64,000 nucleotides of DNA from Campanula takesimana (Eukaryota > Streptophyta > Magnoliopsida > Asterales > Campanulaceae). Under the pieces are notes generated by a model. That model did not search any database, was not told where the DNA came from, and saw nothing but the letters and a program-made list of their open reading frames with translations. Position numbers and translations under genes: made by a program. The DNA lies in assembly GCA_026119855.1 (NCBI GenBank), contig JAOWBW010000016.1, positions 806,001-870,000 of the forward strand. Direction: 5' to 3'. Shown piece by piece: positions 44,601 through 56,600 of the stretch (position 1 is the stretch's first letter; every line of letters starts with the position of its first letter).

Positions 44601-47600
44601 CCCTAAATAGAAGACAATTGAACAAGTACCTGTATGACCTTTCTTTCGTAGCAAGTTGTCCAAACAAAAAAGTTGTTTTGCTTTCAAAAGAGGCTGGCTG
44701 GGATATTTTAGATGAATACCGAATCTGTTTGAAAAGGTAGAAAAAGAAGGACCGTCAAAACTGGCAATTTACTTTAGAAGAAATCCAGATGCATAGTATA
44801 TCAACCAACAAGTCAAATAGATTTGGTACAGACAAGCAACAGCAAATAACAGGTTCATGTAAAAATATTGTGTTGCAACTTAAGTAGATGTCTTAGATGT
44901 TGCGAGTAACTCTACCCTTACCATGTAATGCTACTGATCCCAAAAAATTACCACATATATTGAATTCTACTTGTGTGTCAAACATGGGATTGCCTAGACA
45001 TCACCTCATATTGAGGCTACAAATTAACCAAGCACCTGATTAACACATGCATATGAGGTTCAATCTGATGGTTGTTTTGGTCTCGGACACAAACATGTTG
45101 AGCAAAAATAGAACATCTTGGTTCAACACAAGGTCATGAACAGGGAAAATTGGGTTAAGCACTCACAATCCTTCAACGATACAGCTCGAGATTATAGCTA
45201 TAAAAGGCTCTAGAAGCAATCCCAACCCCCCAAGTTTACATACAAAAGTTAACAAGAACATGTAAAAATATGAAATACATCTAGTTCAAAACATTGCCTT
45301 TTAATGTGAACAATATGAATAGACCTGATCACTTGAGTGAGGTACCGAAGAGATAGAAAAGTTCATGAATGGAATATTTTCAGTCAAGATAAGGAGAAAT
45401 GACATGGTTAGCTGCACAAGGAAAGGAGAGAAAAGGAGAGCTAACCAAACATGCATACGCAATTCAAAAGAGGGAACCAGTTACTTACGTTTCAGCGTAG
45501 TGATCAACGTGATTTTGATTTGTTGACTCTTTATATGTGCAATATCCATTATTCTCCGCAACAATATCCGAGACAAAGAAAAAGGTATGTTTGCATGGTG
45601 CATACACTAAGCTATTTACAATCTCATTTGTGCTTTTAGGACCATTAGCTAGATGCAAGCAGTTGTTCAAATGACAAGCTTCATCAACTCTTGCTTCTCC
45701 CGGGGTCCTAAAAACTGGAGATGACACACATTTTCTAACAAGCTTCCAGTCTACATCAATTTTGTCTTCCCCGTCATGCTGAATAACAGGAAGCATCAGA
45801 TAAAATGTGGATGATCTTGAATAGCTGAAATCATTTGCTCCCAACAGAACAGTATCAGCAATCATATCTGATCTGTCCAAGATGACTTTCAAACACAATT
45901 CTTGGAACTTTTCTGCCAGCATTATCTGTGTACATTTGAAGCATAGGTATTGGTAAAATAATCACTCCCTCCGTCCCAAAATGAATGTCCGAAATTGCTC
46001 TTGAACACGTAGAAATATAGAGTTGTTACTTAAGATAAATGTGCTTACCTCATCTTTAACAAATTTTACAGTTCGAGACGGGATGAGTTCTGCCACCACA
46101 GATCTACCACGAGCCAAGAGAAGATCGAGTTTCATCCTGCTTGCCTCTTCTGGGAGTGGAGTTTTCACAAAAAGTCCAAATTTGCGGTAATCCCTGTCTG
46201 CGGGATGGGGGCTAAACTTTATGAAGTAAGAGTTAAGATAGACGGTATTCTCCAAGCTAGTCCATGACTCCTTTAGAACAGCAGAAACAAGCATCTCATG
46301 AAGTTCTCTTCGTGTATCTTTCTCTGATAATGAACATAAATGAATATGAATAAAATAAACTACCTCCGTCCCGAAAAGATGGTCCCATTTGAGTTCTGAT
46401 AGTCAACACAAATGAACTGTGACCGAACGTTAGTGTCAATCTAATCATCCTAGTGAAAGTCTAAACATTGTTACCGATAAATCACCTAATGATTTATCAA
46501 TAACACTTTTTAAGAATTTCACCAGGATGATGATGATTGGATTGTCATTAATGATTGGTCAAAGTTCACTTGTGTTGACCAATAAAGTCAAATAAGACTA
46601 TCTATCTGGGACAGTGGGGGTATAAAAAATCAAGTAAATTAACATTCCCTAACCATCATCACTGTCTGAGTCAGATAAGTCATGTGTTGAATCATCATTA
46701 TCTTGGCCAGGCAATAGAAAGTCACTCAAGGCACCAACTTCATGCAATTCTTTGCATGCCTTCAAGCATGCATCTTTTTTGGCTGATTCAATGGAGGATT
46801 GTGGAGCACTCACTATCTGGTGTAGTGGTGCATTAGCAGGAAGGATGATGTGGCAAACTGTTCCTTCGGCATCATCAAAGAAATAAAACTGTGGCTTGGG
46901 ATTAAAATATCTGCATGACCAATCAACTTGTCAACTCACAACTCGAGATCTCTGGTAAGGAGTAAAAATAAGACAGGTACTAACTGGGAAATGGAAACAA
47001 AAATAGAGCATACTCGTCATGTGGAAGCTTTGAACAATATCGGTGAAGTAATGAAATGCTCGATCCAGAAGTAATGGTCGCACCAGTCGATTCTACTTTA
47101 TAAGTCTTTTCCTCAAAATCAACCGTTATTGCACTTGATGTTTGCGATACAATTTCATTGTTCATCTGAGCTTCATCCTTCACAAAATTTTGTATCAAAT
47201 TCAGCTCCTTCTCGCTCCATCTGCAAGTTATGACAGAATATACTTCATCAAAGTCTTCTCGAATGACCAATTTAAAGGATTCTTCGGGAAAAAAAAAGTA
47301 CTTTAAGAAAGCACCTGTCCACAAGAAATGCATATTCAGACTGAGGCATGCGTGCGCGACCTCGGGACTGTATAAAACTTGCAACAGTTTCTGGAAGATC
47401 AAATCGTATAACAAGGCAGCATGTTTGGATATCAAGTCCTTCCTCACCCACTTTAGTGGCAACTAACAGATTCAGCTGCCAAAAAGAAAATTAAAAAAAA
47501 AAACATGTATGCCAAAGATGATTTAATTAACAAACTGTTGGAAACTTATTACTTCCCTTTTCAGTGCACATATATCAATGCTTCAAAAAAAAAAAAAAAA

Positions 47601-50600
47601 AACCTCTGTTCCATTGTAGGATACTCTTTTGAAAATTAGCGATGCAATTCCTTAACTTAATACTCCCTCAGTCCCGAAATGATCTTCCCATCTAACTAAT
47701 CAAACTTTTAAGGATATGAACACTTACTTCACTAGCCATGTTGTGTTTATGCACATTTAAGCCCAAATTGTAGAAATGGGAAGAACTTTTTGGGACAACG
47801 AAAAATGGCAAATGAGAAGATCATTTCGGGACAGAGGGAGTACTAAGTATTAACTACAAATGATATTATTTGTTTAACTTTCAAAAGGTGGACTACTTCG
47901 GAGGAATGGAAGAAAACTTTTCCGAAGTATTACCTCCCCAGAGCGGAACTTCTCAAGAATGGCATTTGTGTTTTTCCGTGACATACTCTTTAGACCTGAG
48001 TTGACTCCAACTAGGTAGTGGCACCTCCATGATGACAAAATTTTAAGTTTGCAGAGTACATAAGCCAAGGATCTTGCGGTAATAATCCTATTGACAAATA
48101 TAATACATTTCATATCTGGTTGTAACCTGAAAAGCAGCAGACATGCTTTTAAACTCAAATGCACACAATTAAAGTAACAAATATGACATTTAAAGTGATC
48201 ACGAAGGCATCAATAAAAGTACTGTGTAAGATAGAAGTGTAAATGTGAATTCAAACTAGGATATTTAAATACCCAACTGTGCTCATTGGAATTAATCGAG
48301 TTGAGTTTGGCAGGTTGTTAGTCTTGATTAAGTAATCAAGTTCACTAAGTTCACTCGAGTAACACTCGAGGCTCGACACACAACTCACGTGCCAGCTGAC
48401 TCAAACCCAACCCTGCTGTATAAGTTTAAGAAAATTTATTATTTGTAAACTAACTCTGTGTGTATGTGTGTATGATGTTTATATACTTCTATAAGATTTT
48501 AGATGAAAAATATAGAAAATCCAAACTGGTATTTGCAAAATTGCTGATTTTACATTAGAGATAGAAGCAGAATTTAAAGGTTCTTTCACAATTTCAATTT
48601 GACAAAATCAAACTTAAGAAGAAAGATTAAACACCGATATGTTCACCTCAACTCAACTCAACTCAACCTAACCTCAACCTCAACCTCAACCTCAACCTCA
48701 ACCTCAACCTCAACCTCAACCGAGCTCTGGAATTACGTTCAAGTCTGCTCAGGATACTTGAATTATTTACTAAAGACTAGTTCGGAGGAGGGTTTTAATA
48801 CCCCACTTGACTAAACTAGATTAACTTGCTTAAAGTTTCCCACCCAAATTTCACAATACTCGAGCAACTCGATTAGTTTAAAGGTCTAAATGAACTTTAG
48901 AGTCATGCTAAGTATCCCAAAATCGCATTATAATTGATGTGCACGGCATGAGATTTTGCTCAATGACCACATCACTCCATTACAAATATGTGTAATTGTA
49001 GTACGGGTGCCATATCCATGTTCTATTCTTTAACATTTTCTCTTTTATCATATTTGTATCATGTTGGAACTGTAGACCATATTTATAAAGATGACTCTAG
49101 GAAAAATAACCATATACACAATAGATACTTATCTATAGCTAGGGGTAACAATTCCTTATCCTTGTGTTACCCATTAAGATTTTTTAATGCTTCAGACTAT
49201 TATAGAATGTACCATTGCCATCTCTATCTATTGCTGTAATACAAGCCTATACATTTCAAATGAATAACACCAAAATACATTGGATCAGCAGGTGCGCATA
49301 CACTCTTTCTGAATATTTTAAGGATTTAAAGTAAGAAACTAAATTTCTTTAGCAAGTACAGTGAGCACGATTACCAACCTAAAACTTGAAAGAATTCCAA
49401 TAAGTCGTAAAAGCTTCCATGAGAAATACGGCACTTTTAATGTCTCCACACGGGATAAATCAGCTTCAATGCCACCTACTTGAACAGCATGATTTACATA
49501 CACTTCATTAGTTAGTGAACTTGTGCTATATTTAACTAGAATAGATCAGGGCTGTGGAATATCAAAGAGAAACTAAAGACTCCCTCTGTTCCAGAATGAG
49601 TGTACATATAAGGAAACTACGGAAGTTGAATATTGAGCACTTTCAGTAAAACATATACATAAATATTATGTTTCACATTATATCGATGCAATTGCACATT
49701 GGGACATGATAATTGGCAAAGGTTTATTTTAGCAGCTTCATTAGAAAATGGACACTCATTTTGAGATAAATCTATTTGAAAATGGAAACTCAAAAAATGA
49801 TACTCTTACCAATTGAGCTACAAAATATCGCTACTCAATTTGTAATGACAGCAGAGATTAAAAATAAAAAAGGTGACTAGATCTTACAAGCTACAATCAG
49901 GAAGCATTGAAATGGTACCTTTCATGCATTCAGATGAAAAGACTGAAGCAACCTGATCCAGATAACTGCTACAGAAATCATCATCACTCCTTTGCACTTC
50001 TGCCTCTATCAATTCATTCCGTGCAAAGTTGTCGCCTTTCAAGAGTATCTGACTAGCCTTTGACAAAAACACTAAACTTAAGTTGATAATATTACATCAC
50101 TAGTACACACTTATGCGATATCAATTCGAAGTATAATACTCCCTCTGTTCCAAGTAAGTTGCAACATTTTGATTTTTTATGGTCAACAAAAATGAACTTT
50201 GACCAACCATTGGTGACGATCTAATCATTCAAGTGAAATTCTAAAATTTGTACTCCCCCCGTCCCAGAGTATATGTCCACCCTCCCATTTGCACGGAGAT
50301 TAAGAAATGGTGGAAGTGATGCAAGTGTTGTGGGTATAAATGTAAAGTAGGAGAGAGAATGAGTGGGAGGGAATAGTAAGTTGATTGGTGTTGTGAGTAT
50401 AAAAGTAAAGTAGGAGAGAGAATGAGTGGGAGGGAATAGTAAGTAGACACCCCGCCTTGGACCGCTCACCCCGATTGCACATTTGATTTTGTGTTTTTTC
50501 TTGTTTTAAGTGTCTTTCGTTAGTTTCTATTGATTTCGTTAAGTTCCTGACTGACTCCGTTAAGTTCAGGGGCTAAACTGAATAACAGTTCTAACTTTCC

Positions 50601-53600
50601 AGTCCATTCTGTCAAAAATGCCTTTTCAAAGTCGCGCGCCTCCGCCTCCATAGGTCAGACGCGCGCGCCTTCCGCCTCTATAGGCCGGAGGCGCGCGCAT
50701 CTGGGCGTCAGTTACAGATTATGTCCAAGAATCCCTCCCTTGCTCAATTTACATGATTTTGCCCGGGAATTCCTTCTTTGTGACTTCGTTTTGGCACAAA
50801 AAACAACTGATTTTCACCTATAAAAACCCCTTCTTCACCATTGAAGAGGACGACTTTTTGAGATAACAAAACGATACGAAAACTCTTAAGGCATTTTCAA
50901 GCATTTTCTCCAAAGAAGCCCTTGAAGACTCTTGAAGTTTAGGTAATTTTTACTTCTCTCTTTTCTCTCTATTTCTCTCATCTCAAACTCTTCTTTTATT
51001 TCTCATCAAAGTGTGCAATCACCCAAACCATTTTGGGACATGACACCAAAGGCCACTTCACTATATTGAAGTTGGCCAAGGAGTTATCTCCCCATATTCA
51101 ACCCCCTTTTTAACCCCTTAAATCTCATTTTCAAAGTATAGGAAGAACACATTTTTTATCATGTAGATTATGAACAAACAAGACCAACGTTAGTTGGGCG
51201 AAATGGGTGTTTAAGTACTTCCCATTTCGTAACCTAACCCCCGAACCTCAATACAAGAATCTCTGGTTTTCGTAACAAAACTTAGGCTATATTAGGTGTT
51301 TCTTATGTTCCTCTAAAACATAGGTGGCGACTAAACACTAAAACCAAGTTAGACATCCCAGGATAATCCGCCCGCTCCAGCCTAAAGCGCGTGGGTTGCC
51401 CGCGCCCCGGGGTATCTATAGGGAGGAATAATAAAGATTCTTTGCCATTTTTGGAAGTGGACATATACTCTGGGACGGACTAAAAAGGAAAGGTGGACAT
51501 ATACTCTGGGACGGAGGGAGTAATTGATAAATTATTAAGTGATTTATCAATAACAATTTTTAGAATTTCATTGTGATCATTAAATTGACACAAATGTTTG
51601 GTCAAAGTTTATTATTATTGACCATTAAAAGTCAAAATGTTGCAACTTACTTGGAACAGAGGGAGTATGTACCAAACAAAAAGGTGTTAAATGACTGAGT
51701 TACTTAACACGAGCACTGAAAAAGTTTTTGCATATTAGCAGAATAGAACTCATGTGCCACCTGAAAGTTCAAGAATTTTCCTATTTATCTAGGCAAAGAG
51801 CCTCTCTAGCTCATGCCACGCCCTACTAAGAGTTCGTTTTTGCTTGATTGATTAAGCTTCAATGCATAGGCTTGTCAAGACCAAACCTCGAGGTGATTCC
51901 CAAAAGGACCTTTGTGTACACAATGCAAAAGTATATACATGTAGGATATAATATTACAAGAAAATAGTAAACAAAACTCCTCAAGTAGACCCAAAAAAAA
52001 AAAAAAAAAAAAAATTAAAAATCCTACCCCAAATATGCCACAAATTTTGTCAGTATGTTGCACTCTCATATCAAACCAAAAGACGTAAGTGGGATTTAGC
52101 AAAAACTTCCCTAACTAGCCAGATTTAAGGAAAAAGAAGAATTCCCCCTTGGCCCACACTGCACTTTGTAAAATACAGTATAATTTTCACATTTGAAACC
52201 TAGCAGCCTCGAATACTCATCAATCACCGGAGACTAATAGTATTAAGGTAAACTTACAAACTTTTGAACCAGCTCCTAGTAGCTTATAAACTTCTGAAAA
52301 CAGTTCCTAAAAGCTCATCCTTATCTTTTTGCCTTATAGATGTACTATTAATAGATTAACTGAAGATAAATACAAGATGATATACCATGGTGCATGTAGT
52401 TTGCTAATGAGAATAGTCTGATCACTGAGGCAACGAATGGGGTCAATGATGAGCCTCGAAGGTGAATAAAGATTTAGCAGTTGAATGGATAAGTAGAAGA
52501 AATAGATAGTGCACAGAATGGAAATTTAGCGGTAGAAGGAGTAATAATGTAGACAAACTTAGGTTAGATGGCAACAAGAAAACAAACTCGATATTTAGGA
52601 TCAATTACTAATCAAGTCCGGGCGAAATGGACTTCTCCATTTTGAGTCTTAGGTGATTGACATTTACTCACTAAGTTGGAACTTTATATGATAGCTATTG
52701 GACCCACTTTACTTTACAGGACCGAAAGTTTGCAGCTACGAAAGAACATTTTGGATGGATATGTGGTAAAACTAGAAAAGACTGAACTTGTAATGAACAA
52801 ATACATGAGGCAGTAACGTTGCACCACAAGCAGACAATTTGCAACTAGTTACTTAAGACAATTTGCAGTCAACCACAAGTGATTTGGACTAAAGTCGAAC
52901 TGACTTGTGTTATTTATCTTTTCCAACAAAAAGACGGTAGTGGTTGTGTGTGAATCTAAGTTGTACGAGGATGTGCCAATACCTAAATTACTGGTGCTCA
53001 AAATATGCAATCAGAAGCCGGAAGATGGATTTAACAAGCATCTCATCCGCAAAAAATAAGAATAAAAGCTATATGATGATCAGATCACTTTTGTTCTATC
53101 TTTTGCATATAGTCAAGGTCATCAAGAAACCAAAACAAATGAAGATTACTTCTTTTTTATTAAAAACATTATATAAGAAAAGATATGAGATGGTCCAAAG
53201 CCATGCCAGCCTACCTGTAAAGCTCCCCAAAGGCCGAGATTTTCCAGACAAAATAACAGATTACCATGTAGCCTCCTGAGCGCCTTTTTCGTGTTCTTAA
53301 GACTAATATGATCACCAGCCCCCATGCTTAGAGTAGAAAAACACTGCTCATACCACAAAAGCCACTATTAGTAAAGCTCCCCTTGCATGATGAAATATCA
53401 CCCAATTAAAATTAATAAAATCAAATTACCTTCTGCTTTATTTCCTCAATTTTCATGGAGTGCTGAGAGCAAAGTGAGGAGTTTGTGGCAGAGCCATAAT
53501 AATACTTATTGAAAATAGGAGATGATACAAATTGTTCTAGTTCTACCCTGTCTTCAACAGAATAAACCTATGAAATGGGTGAAAAATAAAAGATATTAAC

Positions 53601-56600
53601 AAGTTACATGAGATAGCTACACTTAAAACCTCAAATAAAGCAATAAACCTTATTAAAACTCATTTAGTGATAGGGAACTTCTACAAAGAATATCGTGTAA
53701 AACAAGAAGTACAAAATTTCATAAGTAAGAACCATGTCCCACGATGGCGCCACAACCCACCTTAGCATGTAGTAAGGTCTCAAGACTAGTGATGGAAGCA
53801 CCTGAAACAGTAAAGGCAAATACAAATTTAGATATCAGTAATAGGAAAACTAGTCAGTTTCCCCCCTCAGCATAATTACGCACTAAACAACATCGATCTT
53901 GCTTAAACAGATTTTATTTAGGGCCTGTTTGTTTGGGCTGAATGAGGCCTCTGAATGGCCATTCAGCCCAAACAAACAGACCCTTAGTCGTGGCAAGCAT
54001 AATGAAAGCCTAATAGGTCTTACGGCACCTATTACTTTCAAACCGCAACTGAATCAGCAGAAATTTCCAATGTTACAAAAATTATAATGCCTATTTGTAA
54101 TGTGTAGTTAATAATTATGTGTAAACATCATATACATGCATAACAAACCACTTCAATAATCTCTGCATACTAAGGTGGCGTTTGTTTTTTGTTTATTCAA
54201 CTTCTTTGATTCTTAACACTAACAAAGTCAGACGTGGGACAATTAAATTCATTTGTTTTTTTCCACTTCAAATCTAAAAGGTTCTTTAAAGCCTCTTATT
54301 TTTCAAGATTTAAAACGGAGTCCAATAGAATAAGTGGTCCATCTGAAACTTCACTTGACAAAATTACCCACACTATTATTCTTTAACTCCAACCCTATCC
54401 CTCTCATTTTCTCCCCTTTTCGTCTGTTCTTTGTCCCCTCTCTCCATCTCCATCCCTCCCACACTTCCATCGACGGCCCACCCTAAACACAAGATCACTA
54501 ACCTCAATATTCACGCCATTCTCCTCTTATTCAAAGGTCGTAATCCCGAATCCCTCTCTCGCCATGACCGTCTCTCTAGTCTTCCTTCCTCTACCACCAT
54601 TGACAGAATGAGATGGAATCGCCCCTATTTCGACAAGAAGATTGTTCTCTCCTCCTCCCCTTTCCTCAGACCATTTACTGCCCTTACCTCCCTTCCTCTC
54701 CCTTCCATGGTGTTGAAGTGCTTCCCTTGGGATTCTCTTTTCATACATTTTCTCTTGAAATTTGGTGGATTCTGGGGTTCATAGGTGAATTGAGGTTCAA
54801 ATCTGGTAAAGTTAGGGTTTTGTTGGGAAAATCTTTGTCAGGTATGTCAGAATCTGGCCTTTTTTAAAGATTTTCTTGGTTCATTTCAGAGAATAGGGTT
54901 TCAAGAGGAAATTTGGTTTGGGTTTCTTGAAATTCAGGAATATTCTAGCAGATTATCGTGGTTTGTTTGCTAAAGTGAAAATGTTCTTGGTGAATGACCA
55001 GTGGTGGTGTTGTGGATTTGATTTGGGCCTCCTACACTTGACATTGTTGTGGAGTTGTGGATATAGTGATGGAATCAGGTTTAGCAGGTGGTGGAGGAAG
55101 AGGAAGATTACCATGGAGGAGAAAGAATGTGAATTTTGTTTTTAGTTTTTATTTTTCTGTCAATTAGATTCATTACGTTGCAAGGTTACAATTGGGATGT
55201 AAATATACTTGAACATATTCAGACAATTCATTCAGTTAAATTATCAAACAGTTTCATTCATTTAAAATTCAGACTACAGATACTTTATGAATCTAGTCAA
55301 TTTGAGACGGTACTTCAGAATCAAGGACTTAACACTTACAAAAGCTCAAGAAAGAAAAAAACTTGCAAAAACAAAAGACCCCTAAATAGTGGACCTCAAC
55401 TTGACTAACGCCCAGCCCTACAATGTCTATGAGAAATGTGCAGTTTGCTTATTCCATCCTGCATAAATTAATTATACACCTAAAATGCTCAATATGTAAA
55501 CAGCTGTAGCATGCTTGTGGTTTATTAACGGATCATTAATTTCACTATTTCCTTTAAAATGCATCTCGTGAGATGCTAATAGTCCCATAAGTTTGTGATA
55601 CTTAGTAGCAGACCTTTAATTTGACCATTGACTACAAAATGTAATAAATGAGATACAAACAGTCTCTGCATATGCATGTCTGAGATGTGCATAAATTTTG
55701 ATCATGTCGCACGCACATAAAGGAACATAATCATAATACCTTTTCCATGTTTTGGGGACGCGGTCATGCCAAATATACGAGGGAGTTTCCCAACATTAGG
55801 TTTGTAAAAGACCTGATTAAATTGCCAGGAAAATCTACATGTCAATAAGCAAAAAAATCTAACTGAATAGCGGTAATAAAAGAGCAATTAGTAAAATACA
55901 CTTGTTTGCTTATATTTTACCTTCATAATTTCAGCATAAGGATGATTGCTTTCTATTTGTGCATAATGGCACTCATCAAAAACTAGAAGGGCAATTGACT
56001 CCATCCTAATGAAGCAGTGGCACAAATTGTGTAATAAAATCTGAGGGGTCATTACAAGAACCTGCACAAGGAAGTATAAAATCTGAAGTAGTTAGTTCTA
56101 ATACTTCATTTGCAACAAACGATTTCACTTTATTCTCTTCCCATTTTTTTATGACAAGTACGCATCATTCTGAGAGACAAGAGATTACTTAAAGGGGCGA
56201 GTGGTGACATGGCGTCCACCAAAGAAAAAGAGAGTGTGCAATATGAGAAAAACAAAAATATAAGCATCAAAAAGCAAATCCAAATCCAGGGCAAACTGGT
56301 GGCTTGTAAGAGTTCTTCGAGATAATTGATGTAAAGATTTAGAATGAGATATAAAACCAGGTCAACTAACCTCATATTCTTCCAGTTCTTTCTCCCAATC
56401 ATGATGGCTTTTTAAGCGTTTAGAATTCCCACAATAGGTCCCAACTTTAAAATCTACAGACTCTTGTATAACTCTTGCTTGCTGCATCAGAAGATTTTAG
56501 ATCATATATCACATGAGAAAAGAAGCAACAATAATATACTTCGTCCCAAAATGATCTTTCTGTTTTCAATACGAAGGTACTTTGAGCAATAAATTTAGGT

